From contig DYOT01000004.1 of the NCBI GenBank assembly GCA_020720345.1, forward strand, positions 1 through 21,055: DNA of 21,055 bases. Direction: 5' to 3'. The stretch is from Candidatus Caenarcanum sp. (GTDB lineage Bacteria; Cyanobacteriota; Vampirovibrionia; Gastranaerophilales; UBA9971). Both the position numbers and the translations under genes were made by a program. Shown here piece after piece: positions 14,344 to 21,055 of this stretch (the first letter of the stretch is position 1; each line of letters opens with the position of its first letter). Below the pieces are notes generated by a model. It was not told the origin of the DNA. It worked only from the letters and a program-made list of their open reading frames with translations, and ran no database searches.

Positions 14344-16200
14344 ATGTACGATGTAACAAAATACATTGATAAAGAAGAAAAAAAACCGGATTTTTCACAT
14401 TTGAGTTCGCAGAACAGGCTTATTATTTTTGGCTCCCTTTTGAGTTCTGTCTTTATTGTAATAACAGCCTGGCTTGTCATAAATAATACACAAAAAACAA
14501 TTCTCGACAGTTATTATAATTTTGGTTCAATGCTTGCAAAAACACTTTCCATAGAAAGCTCAAACTTTATCGACTCCAAATCCATTCAAAAACTTCAGGA
14601 TCACACAAAGCAAATAATAAATAATAGTGAAGATATTGCTTATATAATATACAAAGACTCTCAGGGAAAAGTTATTTATTCAAGCAAGGAATCGAATTCC
14701 CTTTTTGAAGACGACAAAAACCCTTCTATGGAAGTAAGCCAGCCTCTTGTAATAAAAAATATAAGCTCTAAAACTATAATAGGTTCTCTACAAGTGGGGT
14801 TGACCGGCTATACAATGAATATAGTCGGAAAAGCCACAAGAAACCTGATGATTATAATTTTTACAATTGCGTGGATTTTGTCAATTGCGGCTGTTTTTCT
14901 GAATACTTTGCTTATAACAAGGCAGATACAGCTTCTTGCTGACGGTGTAAAAAGAATTTCATCAGGAGAATTTGGTTATAAAATCACTTCAAGAGATCTT
15001 TGGGGAGATATAAAACAGCTTTTTGAATCTTTTAATACAATGTCCACAAGGCTAAGAAATTACGAAGAAAAAAACATTGATCAGCTTACTTATGAAAAAA
15101 ACAAGCTGGAAGCAGTATTGATGAGTATTGCAAATGGCGTAGTGGTCTGTGATAATTCCGACCAGATTATACTCGTAAATAATGCCGCCCTTAAAATGCT
15201 TGATGCTAATACAAAAGAGATTTTAAACACAAAAATAACAAATTATTATGATACAAACGGAGAATTATGCTTCAAGAAAAAAATCATGGATTTTAAGGAC
15301 GTGCCTTATGAAGACAGTAATCTGACAAATCTTGAATGCCAGATAAAAATGAATAGTAGGATTATAAAAACAGTTATTTCACCGATATTTACCATCCATG
15401 AGGAATATATAGGCTATATTGTCATACTTCATGATATTACTAAAGAAGCAGAGATTGATAAGCTCAAGAATTCTTTTATTTCAAACGTAAGCCACGAGTT
15501 AAGAACTCCTGTTACAATCCTTAGAACCTACGTAGATACTCTTTATAACTGCGCTGATAAACTTGATGAGAAGACAAAGATGGACTTTCTCTCAATAATA
15601 AATCATGAATCCGATAGATTAAACAACATGGTCAACGATATTCTTGATTTTTCAAAGCTGGAATCTCCTGATATCCAGTTGGAAAAAACTTTATGCGACA
15701 TAGAACCGGTTATAGATATTACATTGAAGTCAATGAGAGTACTTGCCGAGGAAAAAGAAATTGCTTTTTCTGTGATAGTAGAGCCTGATATTCCAAAAAT
15801 AATGCTGAACCCGGAAAGCATGGAAAGAGTGCTTAAAAACCTTATTTCTAATTCTATCAAGTATTCTCACAAAAACAGCCGTATTAAAATAAGGGTGGAA
15901 TTTGACCGTACCGGTGATTATTTACAGGTTTCCATTGAAGACAACGGCATTGGAATTGCTGAAGAGCATCTGGAAAAAGTTTTTGACAGATTCTACAGGA
16001 TAGAAACAAAAGTTCATTCAGTAAAAGGCACCGGCTTAGGGCTTCATCTGGTAAAAGTTTCAATAGAAAAGCATCATGGCGGAAAAGTGTTTGTTCAAAG
16101 CAAACTTAATGAAGGCAGTACTTTCGGATTTATAATACCTATAAAAATTGCTGAAGAATCAGACAATCTTTCTCATCAAGAATCTAAAACAGAAGTTTAA
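14344..16200 (+). CDS. Membrane sensor histidine kinase (HAMP-PAS-HisKA-HATPase)
   Basis: A 618-residue sensor kinase. Domains in order: TM1 at about 26-46, an extracytoplasmic sensing region (about 48-165), TM2 at about 167-191, HAMP linker (about 192-245), a PAS domain (about 255-365), HisKA with SNVSHELRTPVTI and phosphorylated H384, then HATPase_c. The last has N box NLISNSIKY (499-507), G1 DNGIGI (533-538), F box FDRFYR (547-552) and G2 GTGLGL (562-567). All catalytic boxes are intact. The architecture resembles PhoR/WalK-type kinases. No response regulator is adjacent. It follows the MglA-like GTPase by 20 nt and is likely cotranscribed. Its stop abuts the stop of the convergent gene directly. 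Confidence 0.96.
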   Translation: MYDVTKYIDKEEKKPDFSHLSSQNRLIIFGSLLSSVFIVITAWLVINNTQKTILDSYYNFGSMLAKTLSIESSNFIDSKSIQKLQDHTKQIINNSEDIAYIIYKDSQGKVIYSSKESNSLFEDDKNPSMEVSQPLVIKNISSKTIIGSLQVGLTGYTMNIVGKATRNLMIIIFTIAWILSIAAVFLNTLLITRQIQLLADGVKRISSGEFGYKITSRDLWGDIKQLFESFNTMSTRLRNYEEKNIDQLTYEKNKLEAVLMSIANGVVVCDNSDQIILVNNAALKMLDANTKEILNTKITNYYDTNGELCFKKKIMDFKDVPYEDSNLTNLECQIKMNSRIIKTVISPIFTIHEEYIGYIVILHDITKEAEIDKLKNSFISNVSHELRTPVTILRTYVDTLYNCADKLDEKTKMDFLSIINHESDRLNNMVNDILDFSKLESPDIQLEKTLCDIEPVIDITLKSMRVLAEEKEIAFSVIVEPDIPKIMLNPESMERVLKNLISNSIKYSHKNSRIKIRVEFDRTGDYLQVSIEDNGIGIAEEHLEKVFDRFYRIETKVHSVKGTGLGLHLVKVSIEKHHGGKVFVQSKLNEGSTFGFIIPIKIAEESDNLSHQESKTEV

Positions 16201-17841
16201 TTAGCAAGCGTATTGAATTTGAAGCTTCTCGGCAATACTGCTGTCAATAGAAACAAGAGCATCAGAACGTCCTACAGGTAAAGAACTATTACCAATAGGA
16301 GCCATAAGCTTTTTAATTTCCTGATCTGTTGCTATAAAATAATTAACAATGTTTTCAGCAACTTTATCTATATCCAGACGCTTCACAAGGACGGGGTTCT
16401 GCGTGCAGATTCCCACAGGACAAAGCCCTGTATTGCATGCGTTACATTTTCCATGGTCGTTGCCGACACAGCCTGCTATCTGAAGCATAAGCTTTCCCGT
16501 AAAAACACCGTTTGCGCCAAGGCAAATTGCTTTAAAGGCATCAGCGGCAAGATTTCCTGTCATTCCCATTCCTCCGGCTGCCCAGAGAGGAATTTGTCCC
16601 TGCTTGCCCTGATGGACAGCCGCAAGATAACAATCTCTAAGCTTGGACAGTACAGGGTGTCCGGTATGATTAAGTGAAATTTCATGTGCAGCGCCTGTTC
16701 CTCCATAAATTCCATCGAGGAAAAATCCGCCCACTATGTTATAAGGGTCTCTTAAAAGATTATTATAAACGGAAACACTGGTTACACTGGCTGAAACCTT
16801 AATTGCGACGGGGACTTTAAATTTAAACGCCGCATTTAAAGAAAGGAACATCTTCTGGACGCTTTCCTCAATTGAGTAAAGCCCCTGATGGTTTGGAGGG
16901 CTTAATAAATCAGTCTTTGGCACACCTCTGATTTCCTGAATATGCTGTGCCACTTTCTTTGCCTGCAAAAGTCCGCCGTCTCCGGGTTTTGCGCCCTGTC
17001 CTATTTTAATAATAATCCCTGCCGGGTCTTCCACCATATCAGGCATGGTGTTTATAATTCTGTTCCAGCCAAAATGCCCTGAAGCAATCTGAAGAATCAT
17101 ATACTTTAAATATCTGGATTTGAGAAGCCTGACCGGCATCCCTCCTTCTCCTGAGCACATACGGATTGGAATCCCTGCTTCTTCATTAAGATATGCTGTC
17201 GCAATTGCAAGAGCTTCCCACATTCTGCCGGAAAGCGCGCCTATTGACATATCTCCAATTATTATAGGATAAATCCATCTTACAGGCGGCAAATTATCTT
17301 CAAGTTCAAGTTTCCCGTCAACCATATGCAGGGGAATCTGTTGAGGAGGAAGAATTCTCCCGAATGGCGCAAGCATTTCAAAAGTATGCCTTTGCGCATC
17401 AAGCGAAGGGTCTGTCATTTGTGAAATACGTCCGATTTGAATCTTGTCAAAAGCTCTTTCATTTGTATTAAGGTTATTTCTTCCGCCTCTTGTAAAAGAA
17501 TTACCTGTATACGACCTTACTTTCATCGCAAATCTTTCATCGGGATTTTTAACAGGTCTTATTGCTTCGTTAGGGCATACTTTTTCACAAATTCCGCAGC
17601 CCCTGCAAAAATTTTGTATATCAATATTTTGCTTGATTACAGGTACAGTCTGGAAATTTATCTTTGGTGTCGGAGTTGGTCCTTCACTTATAACTTTTCT
17701 TCTTTTTTCAACAGACGCTTCTATTGCATCAAAAGGACAAGCTGCCGTACATTTTCCGCAAAAGGTGCATCTGTCAGAATTATATTCAATTTGCCACAGC
17801 AAATCATCTTTACCAAGCTCGTTTACTTTCATTGCTGCCAT
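16201..17841 (-). CDS. Glutamate synthase FMN-domain subunit with N-terminal ferredoxin motifs
   Basis: 546 residues of the archaeal-type (split) glutamate synthase central subunit, which forms glutamate from 2-oxoglutarate and ammonia on FMN. The N-terminus has two 4Fe-4S motifs (Cys 25, 28, 31, 35 and 79, 82, 85, 89). The TIM-barrel FMN domain follows with IGDMSIGALSG (195-205), CSGEGGMP (229-236), IKIGQGAKPGDGG (278-290), GGFFLDGIYGGTGAA (371-385) and AAGGMGMTG (421-429). Cysteines 458, 466, 469, 474 and 479 (CPVGICTQNP region) probably bind the 3Fe-4S cluster. Ammonia should come from the amidotransferase gene, which overlaps it by 13 nt. The GXGXG-domain subunit is missing from the window. 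An internal ATG at 17832 is an alternative start. Confidence 0.93.
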   Translation of the reverse strand: MAAMKVNELGKDDLLWQIEYNSDRCTFCGKCTAACPFDAIEASVEKRRKVISEGPTPTPKINFQTVPVIKQNIDIQNFCRGCGICEKVCPNEAIRPVKNPDERFAMKVRSYTGNSFTRGGRNNLNTNERAFDKIQIGRISQMTDPSLDAQRHTFEMLAPFGRILPPQQIPLHMVDGKLELEDNLPPVRWIYPIIIGDMSIGALSGRMWEALAIATAYLNEEAGIPIRMCSGEGGMPVRLLKSRYLKYMILQIASGHFGWNRIINTMPDMVEDPAGIIIKIGQGAKPGDGGLLQAKKVAQHIQEIRGVPKTDLLSPPNHQGLYSIEESVQKMFLSLNAAFKFKVPVAIKVSASVTSVSVYNNLLRDPYNIVGGFFLDGIYGGTGAAHEISLNHTGHPVLSKLRDCYLAAVHQGKQGQIPLWAAGGMGMTGNLAADAFKAICLGANGVFTGKLMLQIAGCVGNDHGKCNACNTGLCPVGICTQNPVLVKRLDIDKVAENIVNYFIATDQEIKKLMAPIGNSSLPVGRSDALVSIDSSIAEKLQIQYAC

Positions 17842-18935
17842 CTTTCAATTTTCATATCGTTATTTATTACAACGGTTTCTCTTTCATGAGGATAAATATC
17901 TTCTTCCCAGTTTCTTTCCGGCAAAATTTCATTAATACCGGTAACTTCAGAAGTTATAACGACTGTTTCATCTGTACTTCCTATAACAACAGGTCGCAAT
18001 TTTTTGGAATCACAACAGGTAAAAACAGTCCCGTCAGGCATAGTGCTGATAATTGTATTAGGTCCGTTTATTTCCAGATGGGCAAGAGATTCCTTTATTT
18101 TCAGTAATATCTTTTCATCTTTTCTATTAAGTATTTCATCATAAGGAAGCGGCGTGATTATGTGCTTATAATAATGCAGAGGCCATTTCAAAACTTTATT
18201 TAAATAATGCAGTGTATACAGAAAACACTGGGAATCTGATTCAAATCCTACATAGCCTTTATAAAGTTTTTTCTGAAAAAGCTTATTTTTTTCATAAAAA
18301 GTATTTTCTCCGTTTGCCAGAGAAGTATAACCCTGCAAAAAGAAAGGGTGAGCGGCATATCTGACAATATCATAATTTGTATTCTGCCTACACTGGGCGG
18401 TAATAATTTTTGCGGCAAAATCCTTTGATTCTTTCCACAGTCCAAAATAAGTCCCGATGTCTTTCGGGTCGCCTATTTCCTTAAGTGTAATTACATCAGG
18501 CCAGAAAGAATATACATAACCCTCTTCGTCAACTTCGAGCGCTTTCCTCAGTCTTAATCTTGTATTAATAAGCAAATCTTCTTTTTCTTCAGGTGTAGCA
18601 TATTTAAAAGCTTTCGGATACTGTAATACCTGAAATAAATAATGAGGCATAGTTTCAATTATGAGCTTAGGATCGGGATTTGTTTCCGGGCACCACTGCA
18701 TAACCCTGAGAAACCCTTCTTCCGCCAGAATATTATCAGCAATATTCAGTCCTTCATCTGTACATGCCATAGAAAGGATAGGTAAATCTTTATAATCTTC
18801 AAAAATGCCGCCGAGATCCTGCATAACCATCGCAAAACCGGAATTATCGTGCCCTTTTTGCTGAGAACGCATTAATAATAATGCTTTTGATGGGTGCATA
18901 TAGTTTTTAGACTTAATAGCGCCTATTCTACACAA
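17829..18935 (-). CDS. Class II glutamine amidotransferase subunit of glutamate synthase
   Basis: 368 residues with an Ntn-hydrolase glutaminase fold. After Met removal, Cys2 of MCRIGAI becomes the N-terminal nucleophile. RSQQKGHDNSGFAM (23-36) is the family's R-G-x-D-S-x-G-like motif, H196-P-F and NGEN (208-211) shape the glutamine site. It should release ammonia for the FMN subunit, whose gene overlaps its 3' end. The start is TTG, supported by AGGAG eight bases upstream and by the need for Cys at position 2. Starting further in would delete the nucleophile. It could serve another ammonia acceptor, but the neighbour makes glutamate synthase most likely. Confidence 0.9.
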   Translation of the reverse strand: MCRIGAIKSKNYMHPSKALLLMRSQQKGHDNSGFAMVMQDLGGIFEDYKDLPILSMACTDEGLNIADNILAEEGFLRVMQWCPETNPDPKLIIETMPHYLFQVLQYPKAFKYATPEEKEDLLINTRLRLRKALEVDEEGYVYSFWPDVITLKEIGDPKDIGTYFGLWKESKDFAAKIITAQCRQNTNYDIVRYAAHPFFLQGYTSLANGENTFYEKNKLFQKKLYKGYVGFESDSQCFLYTLHYLNKVLKWPLHYYKHIITPLPYDEILNRKDEKILLKIKESLAHLEINGPNTIISTMPDGTVFTCCDSKKLRPVVIGSTDETVVITSEVTGINEILPERNWEEDIYPHERETVVINNDMKIERWQQ

Positions 18936-18983
18936 AATCCAACTCCTGAGTTTTTCCCTTGATACACGTGGGACTATAAATAT

Positions 18984-18992
18984 ATCATAACA
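18984..18992 (-). promoter_or_regulatory. Extended -10 promoter of glutamate synthase operon
   Basis: On the minus strand TGTTATGAT fits an extended -10 (TGn-TATGAT, 5 of 6). The predicted start near 18977 gives a leader of about 42 nt ending in the AGGAG ribosome binding site. No good -35 is seen, as is usual for extended -10 promoters. Confidence 0.4.
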
Positions 18993-19002
18993 TTATCAGC
19001 AG

Positions 19003-19047
19003 AATCAATGGATTTTATTCACGAGCCTAAATTCCACCAAATCAATG
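19003..19047. repeat. Direct repeat AATCAATG in divergent intergenic region
   Basis: AATCAATG occurs at 19003-19010 and 19040-19047, 37 nt apart, between the glutamate synthase promoter and the next plus-strand gene. It may be a pair of regulator sites or chance in AT-rich DNA. Confidence 0.2.
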
Positions 19048-19102
19048 ATTACTTTTGCCTTTTAAATCATTAAAATAGTAAGTGCCTGAAAATATATTTG
19101 TT

Positions 19103-19108
19103 TATAAT
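19103..19108 (+). promoter_or_regulatory. -10 element of DUF1822-like membrane protein gene
   Basis: A perfect TATAAT 31 nt before the ATG at 19134. No clear -35 was found. Transcription would start near 19115, leaving about 19 nt of leader with GGGAC and TTGGGA as possible ribosome binding sites. Confidence 0.4.
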
Positions 19109-19133
19109 AGCGCTGTAATATGGGACTTGGGAT

Positions 19134-21055
19134 ATGCCTAAGGCGATTGCCACAGAAATAAAAAACCAGGATAAAATACAAGCAAAAGCTGCCGTATCGA
19201 ATCTAAACGACTTATCGATACAAAAAAAAGCTTTTGTATCTCTGGTTGCTACAAAAGTTTTAAGTGAATATTTAAAAGAGCAGGAAATAGAACTTGTTTC
19301 CGAAAATAATTATCATTCAGGCTTATTACTGTTTAAAGATTTTAATATAGTACATATAACAGCGAAAAATAACGTTAAAATTGCTATAAGAACCTTTGTT
19401 GATAGTGATTGTCAACATATATTTATCTCAAGAAATCATTTTTACAGCGAAAATCAGGCTGATATTTATGTGGCAATAGGAATAGGGTCGGAAGTAAATA
19501 CGGCAGAACTGGCAGGATTTATAGAGGCAAGGCATATTGACAGCAAAAAAGGCACTAATAAGCATATTGCTATTGATTTAAACGAACTCAAATCAATAGA
19601 TGAGCTTAAACAAACCATTATTTCTTCAGGCAAAATTAAAAATACACATTCATCTCTGGATCAGGAAAGAACAAGGGAATTGTTTTTCCAGTATATGGAA
19701 AACAGGATTTCTTCTTCCGACAAAGAATTTTTCTCAAAACATATTGCATTCTGTTCCGAATGCAGTAAGGAATTTAATAATATTGTCAACCTCGATAATA
19801 TTTTAAAAAATAACGGAAGCAAATTTTGCGAGGAAGAAGATTATACTTTGCGACTTTTTGCAAATGACCCCTTGCTGAGAGCAGAGGAAGTCGAAATAAA
19901 TGCGGAAGATGATTATGCAAAGCTCGATATATTTAATAATACTGAAAATTTTGATAGCCTTGATTCTCTCGAAAATTATCAGGAGTATGAAGACTATGAA
20001 GATTACATCTCTGTCCTTGATGAGCTTGAAAGCCTTAAAGAAATTGAAGAAGCAGAACAAATAACAGATGATATTAACTTTGAAAATAATATAGAGCAAG
20101 AAATATTTGAATTTGATAACGAAAATTCCTGTTTAGCATCAGATTTCTTTGTAAATCCTGAAATGACCGATATGTTTTCTGCTAATAATGAAGATGACCC
20201 GGAAAATTTCTTTGAAATTGACAGTACAGGCATAATTAATGAAGCAACTGCCGAGATTGGCGATTCCATAATAGATTTTGATAATATTTCCAATGATTCT
20301 ATTTTGATTGAAGATTTTTATGATGCTGATGCTTCAATTAATGACACTTTCATAGAAAACTTTTCCGCTGACAATCTTTCTTTTGAAGAAAATATTCTTG
20401 AAGAAGACAGCCCTGCTATAGAAGAAACTCCATTTTCTGATGAAAGCTCCGTTCAGGACTCATTTGTTGAGATTGAGACAATAAATACTTCAAAAGAAGA
20501 TGAGATGTTTGCATATCTTGATGATCTTGAAGTCGTAGATTATGTTGATGAAATGAATTTTGGAGATACTAACTCTGAAACAGAAACAGAAGATGAACCC
20601 GAGTTTAATCTTGTAAAGGCTTTTAATGACAATGAAAATAACATATCAGAAGCCAATGAAGATATTCTCAACGATATGTATGATGATAATAAAAGCGTCC
20701 CTGAAGAATATCAGGGTATCGAACTGAATACAGACGAAAACAGTATTCCAACTGAGTTTGACACTATTGAAGAAGAAGAGGAAGTTTCAAAAAAAGGCAA
20801 AGCGGGCTTAGAATTAATTAAAAAACTGGTTCCGGGAATTGCTGTAGCAGGAGTTATAGCAAGCATTGCAATAGGTTTATGGATATACAACAAACCTGCG
20901 CCAATCCCTAATCTTCCTGTAATTAATAATCCAAACACTATGCCGCCGATTTCAAATATAAACAAGCCTTCAGGCAATCAGGCAAAACCCGAAAAACAGA
21001 CTGAGCCTCGACCTGAAGAATTACCGCCTGCCCCAAAAGAGGCTGAATCGGCAAT
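19134..21055 (+). CDS. DUF1822-like, zf-HC2, acidic-linker single-pass membrane protein (partial)
   Basis: The gene has no stop before the window ends; 640 residues are visible. Residues about 30-140 resemble the cyanobacterial DUF1822 domain: a VLSEYLKEQEIEL helix, a beta segment around 81-90, and IYVAIGI...LAGFIEA near the end. Residues about 177-222 fit a zf-HC2 anti-sigma-factor zinc motif, with His203, Cys207 and Cys210 in HIAFCSEC, after FQYMENRISSSDKEFF. A strongly acidic linker follows (250-552) with no arginine and only five lysines. Then SKKGK (positive, cytoplasmic side), a transmembrane helix (about 566-585) and a proline-rich tail outside. The topology suggests an inside-to-outside signalling protein. 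Its function is unknown, and no sigma factor is adjacent. Confidence 0.75.
   Translation, partial: MPKAIATEIKNQDKIQAKAAVSNLNDLSIQKKAFVSLVATKVLSEYLKEQEIELVSENNYHSGLLLFKDFNIVHITAKNNVKIAIRTFVDSDCQHIFISRNHFYSENQADIYVAIGIGSEVNTAELAGFIEARHIDSKKGTNKHIAIDLNELKSIDELKQTIISSGKIKNTHSSLDQERTRELFFQYMENRISSSDKEFFSKHIAFCSECSKEFNNIVNLDNILKNNGSKFCEEEDYTLRLFANDPLLRAEEVEINAEDDYAKLDIFNNTENFDSLDSLENYQEYEDYEDYISVLDELESLKEIEEAEQITDDINFENNIEQEIFEFDNENSCLASDFFVNPEMTDMFSANNEDDPENFFEIDSTGIINEATAEIGDSIIDFDNISNDSILIEDFYDADASINDTFIENFSADNLSFEENILEEDSPAIEETPFSDESSVQDSFVEIETINTSKEDEMFAYLDDLEVVDYVDEMNFGDTNSETETEDEPEFNLVKAFNDNENNISEANEDILNDMYDDNKSVPEEYQGIELNTDENSIPTEFDTIEEEEEVSKKGKAGLELIKKLVPGIAVAGVIASIAIGLWIYNKPAPIPNLPVINNPNTMPPISNINKPSGNQAKPEKQTEPRPEELPPAPKEAESA

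Noticed and set aside
17437..17935. Plus-strand open frames of about 150-163 codons antisense to the glutamate synthase subunit and its partner
   Set aside because: They lie wholly opposite well-supported genes, have no family motif or ribosome binding site, and their composition is that of a complementary strand.
19803..20977. Minus-strand open frames opposite the acidic linker region
   Set aside because: Long GA-rich coding sequence gives few stops on the other strand; the predicted products are low-complexity and hydrophobic or Ser-rich without family signs.
1..21055. CRISPR array, tRNA, rRNA, insertion sequence or prophage
   Set aside because: No regularly spaced repeats, cloverleaf-like sequence, transposase or phage motif was seen on either strand by reading; a covariance-model scan was not possible.

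Overview
The window looks like a chromosomal segment of an AT-rich bacterium. My best guess is a non-photosynthetic relative of cyanobacteria (Vampirovibrionia/'Melainabacteria', Gastranaerophilales-like). Three things suggest this: a partial protein at the right end whose first ~140 residues resemble the cyanobacterial DUF1822 family, an MglA-like GTPase paired with a sensor kinase, and low-GC, tightly packed housekeeping genes with MEP-pathway isoprenoid and octanoyl-transfer lipoate genes. This is a judgement from family resemblance, not from a marker gene. No rRNA, tRNA, CRISPR array, prophage or insertion sequence was seen. No gene-free stretch exceeds 300 bases; the longest is 18936-19133 (198 nt), which holds divergent promoters.

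Left part (1-5560). A minus-strand operon carries a minimal nucleotidyltransferase (MNT), a HEPN protein and argS, each overlapping the next, with a strong promoter at 2548-2576. Divergent from it is a plus-strand pair, a DegT/DnrJ-type PLP aminotransferase overlapping lipB (TAATG). A GNAT acetyltransferase follows with its own promoter and a hairpin terminator.

Middle (5569-12674). uvrA lies on the minus strand. Plus-strand genes follow: a secreted protein of unknown function, thiL, ispD (ATGA overlap with thiL), a HEAT-repeat protein, and queC, whose ribosome binding site lies inside the acid-rich 3' end of the HEAT gene.

Regulatory and defence-like block (12720-16200). An XRE-type regulator sits behind a palindrome that may be its operator. 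Next come a hicB-hicA pair with its own promoter, and an MglA-like small GTPase followed 20 nt later by a HAMP-PAS histidine kinase. No MglB/roadblock gene and no response regulator is visible nearby.

Right part (16201-21055). A minus-strand, two-gene, split ('archaeal-type') glutamate synthase consists of a class II glutamine amidotransferase (TTG start) followed by an FMN-domain subunit with two N-terminal 4Fe-4S motifs. The usual GXGXG-domain partner is not in the window. The final gene, cut off by the window edge, combines a DUF1822-like domain, a zf-HC2 (anti-sigma-factor-type) zinc-binding motif, a ~300-residue arginine-free acidic linker, one transmembrane helix and a proline-rich tail. 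I regard this as the most unusual gene here.
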